Shown here one piece after another: positions 1 to 7,612 of a stretch of DNA of 33,346 bases. Under the pieces are notes generated by a model. It was not told the origin of the DNA, ran no database searches, and was given only the letters and a program-made list of their open reading frames with translations. Location: NCBI GenBank assembly GCA_030681475.1, contig JAUXWT010000071.1:1-33346 (forward strand). Reading direction: 5' to 3'. A program made the translations under genes and the position numbers. The DNA is from Bacteroidales bacterium. GTDB taxonomy: Bacteria; Bacteroidota; Bacteroidia; Bacteroidales; FEN-979. Each line of letters opens with the position of its first letter. Position 1 is the stretch's first letter.

Positions 1-236
1 AATGGTCTTCTATGAACTGCTTTTTTTTCAAATTTAATAAAAAGCATAATCGCACTGATATTTTTAAAATCCTTTTGGATTTTGACCTCAAGTTATCTGC
101 CGTGAGGTTCCCATTTTTGAATTGGGAGGACACTCTGCGGTGAAAAATGACTTTGAGACACTCTCCCGGGGGGATGGGGTCTTTATGCGTCATATATTAA
201 ATTTAATTACTTTTGCAGGTCAAATCATGAAACCCG
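1..236. other. Non-coding leader at left edge
   Basis: No coding region is supported here. The stretch is AT-rich at its left end and G-rich near 165-180, and contains two copies of the octamer GACACTCT near 128 and 155. I see no recognisable RNA gene or mobile element. It carries the likely promoter of the polyprenyl synthase just before that gene. Confidence 0.5.
208..215 (+). promoter_or_regulatory. Bacteroidota-type -7 box TACTTTTG
   Basis: TACTTTTG matches the Bacteroidota sigma-ABfr -7 consensus TAnnTTTG exactly. Transcription would start a few bases downstream, giving a very short leader before the TTG start at 237. No clear TTTG is seen at the expected -33 position. Confidence 0.45.
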
Positions 237-1211
237 TTGATATCACTGAATGAGATAAAAGAACCAATCCGGGAGCACATCGAAGTGTTTGAAGGAAAAT
301 TCAGGGCGTCGATGAAGAGTTCGGTTCCGTTGCTCGATACCATAACCCGCTATATCATCAAACGCAAGGGCAAACAGATGCGACCGATGTTCGTTTTCCT
401 TTCGGCAGGTCTGTGTGGAACGGTTAACGAGAGCACATACAGGGCAGCTTCACTCATCGAACTGTTGCATACCGCAACTCTTGTGCACGATGATGTGGTA
501 GATGATTCGAACCTGCGACGCGGTTTCTTCTCCCTCAATGCCCTGTGGAAAAACAAGATCGCCGTGCTTGTCGGAGATTTTCTGTTGTCGCGCGGGTTGC
601 TCCTGGCCTTGGAAAATGATGAATTCAAACTGCTTAAAATCGTCTCCAATGCTGTGCGGGAAATGAGCGAAGGAGAATTGTTGCAGATCGAAAAGGCCAG
701 GAAACTCGACATACAGGAAAACATTTATTTCGAGATCATCCGGAAGAAAACGGCAACGCTGATCGCCTCCTGCTGTGCCTGTGGCGCTTCATCCGTGAAT
801 GTTTCGAAAGAGATGGTGGAAGCCATGTGGGCCTTTGGCGAGCACGTGGGTATTGCATTCCAGATAAAGGACGACCTGTTTGATTATGAACGCAACAATG
901 CCACCGGTAAGCCAAACGGAACCGACATACGCGACCGGAAGATGACCCTCCCGCTGATCTATCTGCTGAATCATTCCGATTTCATGGAAAAACGCTGGAT
1001 CATCAATACCGTAAAAAGTCATCACAACGATCAGGCCAGGGTCTCGAAACTGGTTGACAAGGTGGTTGAGCGTGGAGGGATAGACTACGCCAATGAAAAG
1101 ATGCTGGAGTATAGGGGGAAGTCTCTGGATATGTTGGCGGCATTTCCGGAAAACGAATTCAAAAGGTCACTTGGTCAACTGGTTTTATTTACAACCGAAC
1201 GAAAAACCTGA
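237..1211 (+). CDS. ispB: Long-chain trans-polyprenyl diphosphate synthase (octaprenyl/heptaprenyl type)
   Basis: This enzyme condenses isopentenyl diphosphate units onto an allylic starter to make the side chain of a respiratory quinone, most likely menaquinone. Visible hallmarks are GKQMRP at residues 45-50, the first aspartate-rich motif DDVVDD at 85-90 and the second, KDDLFD, at 211-216. The 324-residue length is normal for the family. The small residues before the first Asp-rich motif (HTATLVHDD) resemble long-chain enzymes rather than farnesyl synthases. The start is unusual: the frame has no ATG before residue 26, and the family-like N-terminus (ISLNEIKEPI) requires the TTG at 237. An ATG at 227 in another frame opens an 8-codon reading frame that overlaps this start. 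The gene converges on the kinase gene with a 2-nt gap. Product length cannot be fixed from sequence alone. Confidence 0.92.
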   Translation: MISLNEIKEPIREHIEVFEGKFRASMKSSVPLLDTITRYIIKRKGKQMRPMFVFLSAGLCGTVNESTYRAASLIELLHTATLVHDDVVDDSNLRRGFFSLNALWKNKIAVLVGDFLLSRGLLLALENDEFKLLKIVSNAVREMSEGELLQIEKARKLDIQENIYFEIIRKKTATLIASCCACGASSVNVSKEMVEAMWAFGEHVGIAFQIKDDLFDYERNNATGKPNGTDIRDRKMTLPLIYLLNHSDFMEKRWIINTVKSHHNDQARVSKLVDKVVERGGIDYANEKMLEYRGKSLDMLAAFPENEFKRSLGQLVLFTTERKT

Positions 1212-1213
1212 GT

Positions 1214-2272
1214 TCACGCCTTCTTCAGGGTGAATCCGAAGGTGGTTCCCACACCAACCGTACTGCGTACATTGATCGTTTGACGGTGCGCCTCAACGAT
1301 GTGCTTGACAATGGACAACCCGAGTCCTTTTCCCTTCTTTGTAGCAGCCCTGCCGCGATCGGTGCGGTAAAAACGTTCGAAAACCCTCGTCAGATCTGCC
1401 GGATCGATGCCTATCCCGTTGTCGGTGATTTCGGTTAGGATATGCTCATCCATGTCATAAAAGGTGATCTTCGTTTTGCCGTTTTCACGGTTCCCGTACC
1501 TGATCGAATTGTCGATGATGTTGGTGAGCACCTGCCTGATCTTATCCTTATCACCCTCAACCATCACGACATTGCCGGGGTCGTTTACCAGCAACTGGAT
1601 TTCGTGCTTTCTGGCCTTCATTTCCAGTAGTTCTGTAGTCTCCCTGCTGAGGCATGCCATATCGAACCGGGTAATCTTCAGCTTCATCTGACCCGATTCA
1701 AGTTGTGCGATCTCATCAAGATCTTCGAGGATTTTCACCAGCCGTTCTATACTTTTTTCGGTCCGCTTCAGGTATTCCCTGTTGATCACCGGATCTTCCA
1801 GCCCCCCATCAAGCAGGGTGGAGACATACCCCTGAATATTGAACAAGGGCGTTTTCAGTTCATGGGAAACATTGCCGATAAAATCGCGGCGATACAGTTC
1901 CAACTGTTTGAGCTGTTCGATCTCCCGCTGTTTCTCCGATTCCCAGTTTTCAACATCTTCCTGAACATGGTCAAAAATATTACTGGTCATCATCCGGACA
2001 GGTTGTTCCGCTTTTCCCACCTTTACAGAATGGATCGATTTGTAGATCAATCGGATCTTGCTGTAAATAAATTTTTCAAGGGTGAAAAGAAAAATGAGCC
2101 AGGCGATGAAAAAGATCAAGGCAGCGCTGACAAACAATGCCAGGAAGGTGTAAAAATGGGTAAATGCATGCGAAAAAATGGTCGCAACCGAAATACAGAA
2201 TAATAAGGAGTAAGCGAAGGCTATGATCCCTGCATTGAGCAAAGCCAGGTTCTTTGGTTCATGAAATTTCAT
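1214..2272 (-). CDS. Membrane sensor histidine kinase, PhoR-like
   Basis: This is the sensor half of a two-component system. Two hydrophobic segments at about residues 11-33 and 42-64 are separated by only a few residues, so there is almost no periplasmic sensing domain. A linker and coiled-coil stretch (about 100-128) leads to the HisKA domain with phospho-accepting His137 in GNVSHELKTPL. The ATPase domain follows, with the N box at about 251-258, the D box DNGIGID at 284-290 and the G2 box GKGLGLS at 314-320. All catalytic motifs are intact at 352 residues. The gene overlaps the upstream regulator by 4 nt (ATGA), so the two are probably translationally coupled. The arrangement and domain order resemble PhoB/PhoR, but no phosphate genes are nearby, so the signal is unknown. 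Confidence 0.93.
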   Translation of the reverse strand: MKFHEPKNLALLNAGIIAFAYSLLFCISVATIFSHAFTHFYTFLALFVSAALIFFIAWLIFLFTLEKFIYSKIRLIYKSIHSVKVGKAEQPVRMMTSNIFDHVQEDVENWESEKQREIEQLKQLELYRRDFIGNVSHELKTPLFNIQGYVSTLLDGGLEDPVINREYLKRTEKSIERLVKILEDLDEIAQLESGQMKLKITRFDMACLSRETTELLEMKARKHEIQLLVNDPGNVVMVEGDKDKIRQVLTNIIDNSIRYGNRENGKTKITFYDMDEHILTEITDNGIGIDPADLTRVFERFYRTDRGRAATKKGKGLGLSIVKHIVEAHRQTINVRSTVGVGTTFGFTLKKA

Positions 2273-2955
2273 CCCTCATCGAATTTATATCCTACACCCT
2301 TGATGGTTTTGATGCTGTCAATTCCCAGTTTTTCGCGGATCCGGCGAATATGGACATCAATGGTACGGTCACCCACAACCACATTATCGCCCCACACGTT
2401 TGTGAAAATTTCCTCTCGCGTTACAACTTTATCCGGACGTGACACGAGAAATTGAAGCAACTCAAATTCCTTACGTGCAAGAGTTATTTCGGCATCCTCT
2501 TTCACTACAATATAACGGTCTTTATCTATGGTAAACCCTTTGAGTATAATGATGTTATTCTCTTCAGGGATCTCTTTATACCTCCTCAACAGGGCCTGGA
2601 TACGGCTGATGAACAGTTTCGGTTTTATTGGTTTGCTGATATAGTCATCGGCTCCGGCTTCAAACCCGGCGATTTGTGAATAATCATCTCCCCGTGCCGT
2701 CAGAAAAGCGATCAGCGTACCTTCCAGCTCAGGGATCTTCCTGATCTCCATGCATGTTTCCATGCCATCCATCACCGGCATCATCACATCAAGGATCACC
2801 AGTTGAGGCTTATGTTCACGCGCAAGTATCAACGCCTTTTGGCCGTTCTTTGCCTTCAACACCTTGTAGCCCTCTTTTTCCAGGTTATATCCAAGGAATT
2901 CGAGGATATCCGGTTCGTCGTCCACCAAAAGGATGGTGATCTCATGATGCTCCAT
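2269..2955 (-). CDS. OmpR/PhoB-family response regulator
   Basis: This is a DNA-binding regulator that pairs with the downstream kinase. The receiver domain (about 5-120) has the acidic pair D12/D13, phospho-acceptor D56 in VILDVMMP, T86 and K108, all expected for a working receiver. The C-terminal winged helix (about 130-226) carries the family signature around DRTIDVHIRRIREKLG and ends GVGYKFDE, typical of OmpR/PhoB members. The 228-residue length is normal. It is the first gene of a two-gene operon. Its promoter region is only about 60 bp and is shared with the divergent outer-membrane protein gene, so the regulator could act on that neighbour. That regulatory link is inference. Confidence 0.94.
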   Translation of the reverse strand: MEHHEITILLVDDEPDILEFLGYNLEKEGYKVLKAKNGQKALILAREHKPQLVILDVMMPVMDGMETCMEIRKIPELEGTLIAFLTARGDDYSQIAGFEAGADDYISKPIKPKLFISRIQALLRRYKEIPEENNIIILKGFTIDKDRYIVVKEDAEITLARKEFELLQFLVSRPDKVVTREEIFTNVWGDNVVVGDRTIDVHIRRIREKLGIDSIKTIKGVGYKFDEG

Positions 2956-2974
2956 AAAAATTTATTAGGAGGTG

Positions 2975-2982
2975 TAAAGTTA
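2975..2982 (-). promoter_or_regulatory. Candidate -7 box TAACTTTA for the regulator-kinase operon
   Basis: Read on the minus strand, TAACTTTA fits TAnnTTTG except for the last base. It lies 20 bp upstream of the regulator start. A second similar box, TACTTTTA at 2994-3001 on the plus strand, faces the other way. The short gap would therefore hold back-to-back promoters. Confidence 0.35.
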
Positions 2983-2993
2983 GAAGATTTTCA

Positions 2994-3001
2994 TACTTTT
3001 A
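2994..3001 (+). promoter_or_regulatory. Candidate -7 box TACTTTTA for the barrel-ubiX operon
   Basis: TACTTTTA matches TAnnTTTG at seven of eight positions. If it is used, transcription begins near 3008, which excludes the ATG at 3001 and supports the ATG at 3016 as the start of the outer-membrane protein. Confidence 0.3.
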
Positions 3002-3015
3002 TGGAAAATATTGCA

Positions 3016-3636
3016 ATGAAAAAGTTGGCAATTCTTATCCTGGTATGTACCTCCCTGACAGGATTTTCACAAAAGTTCAACGGGGGGATTACAGCCGGTG
3101 GTCTGATCAGCCAGGTTGACGGAGACACCTGGCAGGGATACCATAAGTTCGGGTACCTGGCAGGGGGCTTTGTCAGCCTTAAAATTTCGCCGCGTTCATC
3201 CTTCCAGATGGAGATGGAATACATACAGAAAGGGAGCAGGCGAGGGGCCGACACGGTTACAAATGTCGGAAACACATATCTCTCAAGGTTGCATTACCTT
3301 GAAATCCCGGTGCTTTACCAGTTTACTTTTGCCGACCGGTTTCAGGCGGAGGCCGGCCCGGCTGCCGATGTGTTGCTTGGCACTTACGAAGAGGTAAATG
3401 GCCTCGAAGTTCCCTATATCACAGTGCCTTACCGCACGGTAACCCTGAGCGGGATCGCGGGTGTTTCCTGTTTCATTACAGACCATCTCAAAGCTGGAAT
3501 CCGTATCAATTACTCCATACTTTCAATCAGGAACGGTCATGTGGCCGGGGAACGGAAAATATTCTTCGAAAGCGGTCAGTACAATAATGTGATATCGTTG
3601 GCGCTGAGCTGGTATTTTAATCCGAGAGAATATTAA
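3016..3636 (+). CDS. PorT-family outer-membrane beta-barrel protein
   Basis: A secreted protein of 206 residues that probably folds as a small eight- to ten-strand barrel in the outer membrane. It starts with a clear Sec signal peptide (MKKLAILILVCTSLTGFSQ). Alternating aromatic and polar strands follow, with family-like patterns: a GD..G...G.L.GGF stretch, MEMEYIQKGSRRG, and a YLEIPVLYQF strand typical of the Bacteroidota OMP_b-brl_2/PorT group. It ends in a strand-like sequence with aromatics (SLALSWYFNPREY). The open frame extends upstream into the regulator gene, but only the ATG at 3016 (or 3001) gives a signal peptide. ubiX begins 6 nt downstream, so the two are probably co-transcribed. 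Its ligand or job is unknown. Confidence 0.82.
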   Translation: MKKLAILILVCTSLTGFSQKFNGGITAGGLISQVDGDTWQGYHKFGYLAGGFVSLKISPRSSFQMEMEYIQKGSRRGADTVTNVGNTYLSRLHYLEIPVLYQFTFADRFQAEAGPAADVLLGTYEEVNGLEVPYITVPYRTVTLSGIAGVSCFITDHLKAGIRINYSILSIRNGHVAGERKIFFESGQYNNVISLALSWYFNPREY

Positions 3637-3642
3637 CCAACT

Positions 3643-4230
3643 ATGGTACATCACAAGCTTATTGTAGGAATCACCGGCGCCAGCGGCGCCATTTATGGTA
3701 AACTGTTGCTGAACCGGTTGGAAAACCTGCAGGATCAGATTGAAACCTGTGGGGTCGTCTTTTCTGAAAATGCAAAGGCCGTCTGGAAATTTGAACTTGG
3801 TGAAGGGCCCGGCGAACTATCCTTTTCTAAGGATTTCAAGAAGATTCAGCTCTATAACCCGGATAATCTTTTTGCGCCGATGGCATCCGGTTCCGCAGGT
3901 TACGATGCGATGGTTGTTTGTCCGTGCACCATGGGAACTCTTGGGAGGATCGCAGCAGGGGTTGCTTCCGACCTTATCACCCGTGCCGCAGATGTCATGT
4001 TGAAAGAGCGGAAAAAACTCATTCTGGTCCCCCGTGAAGCGCCATACAACCTGATCCATCTCAATAACATGCAACTTCTGGCCGGGGCAGGAGCAATTAT
4101 ATGCCCTGCATCCCCGTCATTTTACAGCAAACCCGCTACCATCGACGATTTAATCATGACGGTTGTTGACAGGGTATTGACCCTGGCCGGGTTTAATTTG
4201 GACACCTATAAATGGGGGGGCGCGTTGTAG
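3643..4230 (+). CDS. ubiX: UbiX flavin prenyltransferase
   Basis: UbiX attaches a dimethylallyl group to FMN to make prenylated FMN, the cofactor of UbiD-type decarboxylases used in ubiquinone, menaquinone or aromatic-acid metabolism. The 195-residue length is normal. The flavin-binding start GITGASGAIYG is at about residues 9-19, MASGSAGYDAMVVCPC at about 80-95, and the family signature LVPREAPYN at about 127-135. No ubiD is in the window. The final residues (WGGAL) and the TAG stop are encoded by the edge of a palindromic repeat at 4227-4254, so the native C-terminus may have been slightly altered. The gene sits 6 nt behind the outer-membrane barrel gene. A cytoplasmic enzyme and a barrel make an odd pair, and a functional link is not evident. 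Confidence 0.95.
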   Translation: MVHHKLIVGITGASGAIYGKLLLNRLENLQDQIETCGVVFSENAKAVWKFELGEGPGELSFSKDFKKIQLYNPDNLFAPMASGSAGYDAMVVCPCTMGTLGRIAAGVASDLITRAADVMLKERKKLILVPREAPYNLIHLNNMQLLAGAGAIICPASPSFYSKPATIDDLIMTVVDRVLTLAGFNLDTYKWGGAL

Positions 4231-4254
4231 AGACGCGTTGCAACGCGCCTCTGC
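4227..4254. repeat. Palindromic repeat, copy 1 (REP-like)
   Basis: This is a 28-bp inverted repeat with 14-bp arms and no loop (GTAGAGACGCGTTG, then its complement with two mismatches). A second copy follows 22 bp later. It contains the TAG that ends ubiX at 4228-4230. The sequence is GC-rich, could form a hairpin in RNA, and may act as a transcription barrier between the convergent genes. Confidence 0.85.
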
Positions 4255-4276
4255 AAAATGCCGTTTCATGACACGG

Positions 4277-4301
4277 GAGACGCGTTGCAACGCGTCTCTA
4301 C
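4277..4301. repeat. Palindromic repeat, copy 2 (REP-like)
   Basis: This is a second copy of the same palindrome, with perfectly complementary GAGACGCGTTG and CAACGCGTCTC arms and a trailing TAC. Read on the minus strand it contains the TAG (4298-4300) that ends queG. A partial third arm (CGCGTCTC) follows at about 4309-4316. Confidence 0.85.
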
Positions 4302-5203
4302 AAAATACCGCGTCTCAACCGATGGAAACCCGTCCGTTTTAGGGCCGAATCCGAAAATATCCTGTCAAAACCGGATTCATCCATGGCGATCCAATCCTTC
4401 TTTCTCATATCTATCAACGGTTTTGATGGTAAAAATTCAGGGATTTGGTGGGGACTGGCCAGCCTGTTATAGGGACAAACATCCTGGCATATATCGCAGC
4501 CAAAGATCCTGTCATTGAGTTTGCTTTTCAGGTCTGCGGGGATCTCCTCTTTACTTTCAATCGTCAGGTAAGAGATGCACCGTGAAATATCGAGCTGATA
4601 TGGTGTGTGGAGCGCTCCGGTCGGACAGGCCCTTACACATCTGCTGCATATACCGCAATGGTCGGTCTCGGCCGGATCAGGTTCAAGTTCAAGGTCGGTG
4701 AGGATAATGCCAATAAAAAAGAACGAACCGGCCGATTTGTTGATGAGGAGCGAGTTTTTCCCTTGCCAGCCAACACCACATTTGCGGGCCCATGCCTTTT
4801 CAAGTACTGCCCCTGAATCAACAAAAGCCTTTGCCTGAATTTGAGGACATGATTGCGTGATCACCCCGATGAGATCATCCATCCGTGAACGCATCAGTGC
4901 GTGATAATCAGTGCCATAGGCATATTTGGCCATGATAAAATTATCCTTTTCAGGAATGATCTCCGGTGGAAAATAGTTCATCAGCAGGGCAATGACAGAC
5001 CTTGTACCCTTCAGTACGAGTTCCGGATGCAGCCGCTTTTCCATATTGGTTTTAAGGTATTCGAGGCCGGCATGGCCGTTCCGGCCAACAAATTCGGTGT
5101 AAAAAGGGCGCATCTCCTCTAGCGAATCATTCCGGGCAATACCACATGTGTAGAACCCAAGTCGCAGGGCCTCTGTTTTGATAAGCTGCTTCAGGTCGTT
5201 CAT
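4298..5203 (-). CDS. queG: Epoxyqueuosine reductase QueG
   Basis: QueG removes the epoxide oxygen from epoxyqueuosine in the last step of queuosine synthesis in the wobble position of certain tRNAs. It uses a cobalamin cofactor and two [4Fe-4S] clusters. The 301-residue protein shows the catalytic aspartate region AFVDSGAVLEKAWAR (D129), the WQGKNSLLI signature at about 146-154, a first cluster motif with C183, C186, C189 and C193, and a second with C236, C239 and C243 plus C209. The C-terminus (RRGIL) and its TAG stop come from the inserted palindromic repeat, so the last few native residues were probably replaced. The start lies 11 nt after the ruvB stop, consistent with a ruvB-queG operon. 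Confidence 0.95.
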   Translation of the reverse strand: MNDLKQLIKTEALRLGFYTCGIARNDSLEEMRPFYTEFVGRNGHAGLEYLKTNMEKRLHPELVLKGTRSVIALLMNYFPPEIIPEKDNFIMAKYAYGTDYHALMRSRMDDLIGVITQSCPQIQAKAFVDSGAVLEKAWARKCGVGWQGKNSLLINKSAGSFFFIGIILTDLELEPDPAETDHCGICSRCVRACPTGALHTPYQLDISRCISYLTIESKEEIPADLKSKLNDRIFGCDICQDVCPYNRLASPHQIPEFLPSKPLIDMRKKDWIAMDESGFDRIFSDSALKRTGFHRLRRGIL

Positions 5204-5214
5204 GGCCTGAAATT

Positions 5215-6246
5215 TTAATCGAACAACTTCGGATGTTCACCAGCCTTGACCTTCCCGAGATGGCGATAGGCCAGTTCAGTCACTTCGCGCCCGCGTGGGG
5301 TTCGCATCAGGTATCCCTCCTGGATCAGGAAGGGCTCGTAAACCTCTTCAATGGTGCCTGAATCCTCCGAAACTGCTGTTGCTATGGTTCCAAGTCCCAC
5401 AGGGCCGCCTTTGAACTTCTCGATGATGGTAAGCAGGATCTTGTTATCCATCTCATCGAGGCCGTTTTTATCAACATTCAGCGCCCCGAGTGCATACTGG
5501 CTGATATTCAGATCAATATTTCCGTCGCCCTTGATCTGGGCGAAGTCGCGGATCCGTCTCAGTAAAAGGTTTGCAATCCGGGGTGTTCCCCGGCTTCTTC
5601 GTGCAATTTCAGCAGTAGCCGCATCATCAATGGGTACGTTCAGTATCCCGGCCGAACGGTGGATGATCTTGTCAAGGGTCTCGGCCCTGTAGTAGTTCAG
5701 ACGCGAATTTATGCCGAACCGCGAACGCAACGGGGCTGTGAGCAAGCCTGACCGGGTGGTGGCGCCAACGAGGGTAAAGGGGTTGAGTTTGATCTGTATG
5801 CTTCGGGCATTCGGACCGGTTTCGAGCATGATATCGATTTTATAGTCTTCCATGGCCGAATAGAGATATTCTTCAACAATGGGCGATAACCGGTGAATTT
5901 CATCAATAAACAACACATCATTGGGTTCAAGGCCTGTGAGGAGCCCGGCAAGGTCGCCGGGTTTGTCGAGCACGGGGCCAGAGGTAACGCGCATGTTTAC
6001 AATCAGTTCATTGGCGATGATATGCGCCAGCGTTGTTTTTCCCAACCCCGGAGGGCCGTGTAGCAATACGTGATCAAGCGCTTCTCCGCGCTGTTTTGCC
6101 GCCTTCACGAAAACCTTCAGGTTTTCCACAATTGCTTCCTGTCCCGAAAATTCAATAAAACCACCCGGGCGTAAGGTCTTTTCAATCTCTTTCTCAACAG
6201 GGTTCAGCGACGTACCGGTAGGATCCAGATTTTCGTTCATCTTCAC
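5215..6246 (-). CDS. ruvB: Holliday junction branch-migration ATPase RuvB
   Basis: RuvB is the hexameric AAA+ motor that, with RuvA, drives branch migration of Holliday junctions during recombinational repair. At 343 residues it is full length. The N-terminal signature [12 protein letters not shown] is at about 25-36, Walker [10 protein letters not shown] at 64-72, Walker B with DEIHR at about 115-119, sensor 1 VGATTRSG near 160-167 and the C-terminal winged helix with [14 protein letters not shown]. The start could be the ATG at 6246 or the next in-frame ATG at 6240. It is upstream of queG in the same direction and divergent from the stress-protein operon. Confidence 0.98.
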   Translation of the reverse strand: MKMNENLDPTGTSLNPVEKEIEKTLRPGGFIEFSGQEAIVENLKVFVKAAKQRGEALDHVLLHGPPGLGKTTLAHIIANELIVNMRVTSGPVLDKPGDLAGLLTGLEPNDVLFIDEIHRLSPIVEEYLYSAMEDYKIDIMLETGPNARSIQIKLNPFTLVGATTRSGLLTAPLRSRFGINSRLNYYRAETLDKIIHRSAGILNVPIDDAATAEIARRSRGTPRIANLLLRRIRDFAQIKGDGNIDLNISQYALGALNVDKNGLDEMDNKILLTIIEKFKGGPVGLGTIATAVSEDSGTIEEVYEPFLIQEGYLMRTPRGREVTELAYRHLGKVKAGEHPKLFD

Positions 6247-6281
6247 AAAAGTAAATTAATTTTATAAATTATGATTTTAAA

Positions 6282-6299
6282 TAAATTTGTTTATCTTTA
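6282..6299 (+). promoter_or_regulatory. Overlapping -7 boxes for the Usp-SPOR-Usp operon
   Basis: The very AT-rich gap between ruvB and the stress-protein gene holds TAAATTTG at 6282-6289, an exact TAnnTTTG match, and TATCTTTA at 6292-6299, which is one base off. Either gives a short leader before the ATG at 6324. I cannot tell which is used. Confidence 0.45.
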
Positions 6300-6323
6300 C
6301 GTTATAAATATAATAAACCGATC

Positions 6324-7166
6324 ATGCAGCCCATTATTGTAGCCGTTGACTTCTCCAACACTTCCATTCATGCCATGGAATATGCCATAAGTTTGGCCAA
6401 TAAAATGAAATCGGATATTCAACTTATCTGGGTTGACAAGCTGAACCCACAGGAATCCGTTTATCCGGACACATCCAATGAAAACAGGAATGAAGCGAAA
6501 AAACGGTTTAAAGAACTCATCGCACAATACAGCAAACAACTTGTAAAGGGAATTACGATCGAATATAAACTCAAAAAAGGAAGGATTTACCGTGAAGTTG
6601 ATAACCTGGCCAGGCAAGCCGATGCTGAATTGATCATTACCGGAGCCCATGGTATTTCAGGATACGAAGAGTACTGGATTGGCAGCAATGCGTATAAAAT
6701 AGTAACATATACCGCCAATCCGGTGATCACGATCCGGCATGACTTTCCCATCAAGAAAAACATTGAACGGATCGTATTACCCATGGATGCCTCCCCGGAA
6801 TCATTGCAGAAACTTCCTTTTGTGGTCAAGTTGGCAACATTATTCAAGTCAGAGGTTCACCTTGTAACTACACACACCAGCCGACTCAAATCCATACAAC
6901 GCCTGACTGAAAAAATAGCACAATCTGCACTGACCTACCTGCAGAAACACCAGGTCAAAATTGTCATCGACAGCATCGTTGCCAATGACCTGACAAAAGC
7001 AGTGCTGACCTACGCCGGAAATGTTCACGCCGATCTGATCGCCATCATGACAGAGCAGGAAACACCGGTGAATATTCTGCTGGGTCCGCAGGCACAACAA
7101 CTTATCAATCAATCGCCCATCCCGGTACTAAGCATTTCTCCCCAGGAAAAATTCACATTGACTTAA
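6324..7166 (+). CDS. Tandem-domain universal stress protein (UspA family)
   Basis: A cytoplasmic protein of 280 residues with two Usp domains (about 1-138 and 147-276). The first begins IIVAVDFSNTS and has an intact ATP-binding motif of the form G-x2-G-x9-G-S/T: GAHG at 107-110 followed by GS at 120-121. The second begins IVLPMDASPES and ends in a PVLSI strand, but its nucleotide motif is degenerate (TEQETPVNILLGPQ), so only the first half is likely to bind ATP. Family members are linked to starvation, redox or energy stress, and no specific partner is evident. It is the first of three closely spaced genes, and the SPOR gene starts 2 nt after its stop. It is a paralogue of the third gene at 7613. 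Confidence 0.9.
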   Translation: MQPIIVAVDFSNTSIHAMEYAISLANKMKSDIQLIWVDKLNPQESVYPDTSNENRNEAKKRFKELIAQYSKQLVKGITIEYKLKKGRIYREVDNLARQADAELIITGAHGISGYEEYWIGSNAYKIVTYTANPVITIRHDFPIKKNIERIVLPMDASPESLQKLPFVVKLATLFKSEVHLVTTHTSRLKSIQRLTEKIAQSALTYLQKHQVKIVIDSIVANDLTKAVLTYAGNVHADLIAIMTEQETPVNILLGPQAQQLINQSPIPVLSISPQEKFTLT

Positions 7167-7168
7167 AG

Positions 7169-7597
7169 ATGAAGAATACCGGTGCATATTGCTTTTCCAT
7201 CATACTCTTCACGGTGTGGGGAAATGCATTATTTTCCCAGCAATATAATGACGGCTTATATAAAACTGAGATCATTCAGGATGCCCGGATCGATTTGCTG
7301 GTAAAGAAACACATTCAAATCCACCAGACATTGAACACCATGGATGGATACAGGATCCAGGTGTTTTCTGACTCCGGGATCAATTCCAAAAACAAAGCAC
7401 AATCGGTTCAGGATGAAATTATGGCCAGGTTTCCCGGAACAGGCGTTTACCTTACCTTTAAATCACCGAACTATAAGGTCAGAATAGGAGATTTCAGAAC
7501 AAAACTTGATGCACAGCGAATGCTGATCGACATTTCAGCGGATTACCCCAATGCTTTCATTATCGCAGACCAGATCAATTTACCCAAACCTGATTAA
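7169..7597 (+). CDS. Secreted SPOR-domain protein
   Basis: A 142-residue protein with an N-terminal signal peptide ending near ALFSQ (about residue 24) and a C-terminal SPOR domain from about 60 to 136. The domain is recognised by GYRIQVFSDSG, then PNYKVRIGDF and a final FIIAD strand, the usual beta-alpha-beta pattern. SPOR domains bind peptidoglycan glycan strands stripped of stem peptides, as found at division sites, so this should be a periplasmic or cell-wall-associated protein. It lies between two universal stress genes, 2 nt after the first and 15 nt before the second. That predicts co-expression of a wall-binding protein with cytoplasmic stress proteins. The functional reason is unknown. 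Confidence 0.85.
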   Translation: MKNTGAYCFSIILFTVWGNALFSQQYNDGLYKTEIIQDARIDLLVKKHIQIHQTLNTMDGYRIQVFSDSGINSKNKAQSVQDEIMARFPGTGVYLTFKSPNYKVRIGDFRTKLDAQRMLIDISADYPNAFIIADQINLPKPD

Positions 7598-7612
7598 CCA
7601 AAACACGGCATT

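Noticed and set aside
120-180. Possible insertion-sequence end near the GACACTCT repeats
   Set aside because: Two short direct copies and a G-rich run are not enough. There is no inverted end partner and no transposase.
1200-1240. Possible bidirectional terminator between the synthase and kinase genes
   Set aside because: TTCAC/GTGAA arms can pair, but the stem is short with a bulge and no U-run, so it is too weak to list.
2803-3015. Upstream extension of the outer-membrane barrel gene
   Set aside because: The extension is antisense to the regulator gene and would bury the signal peptide. The start at 3016 is better supported.
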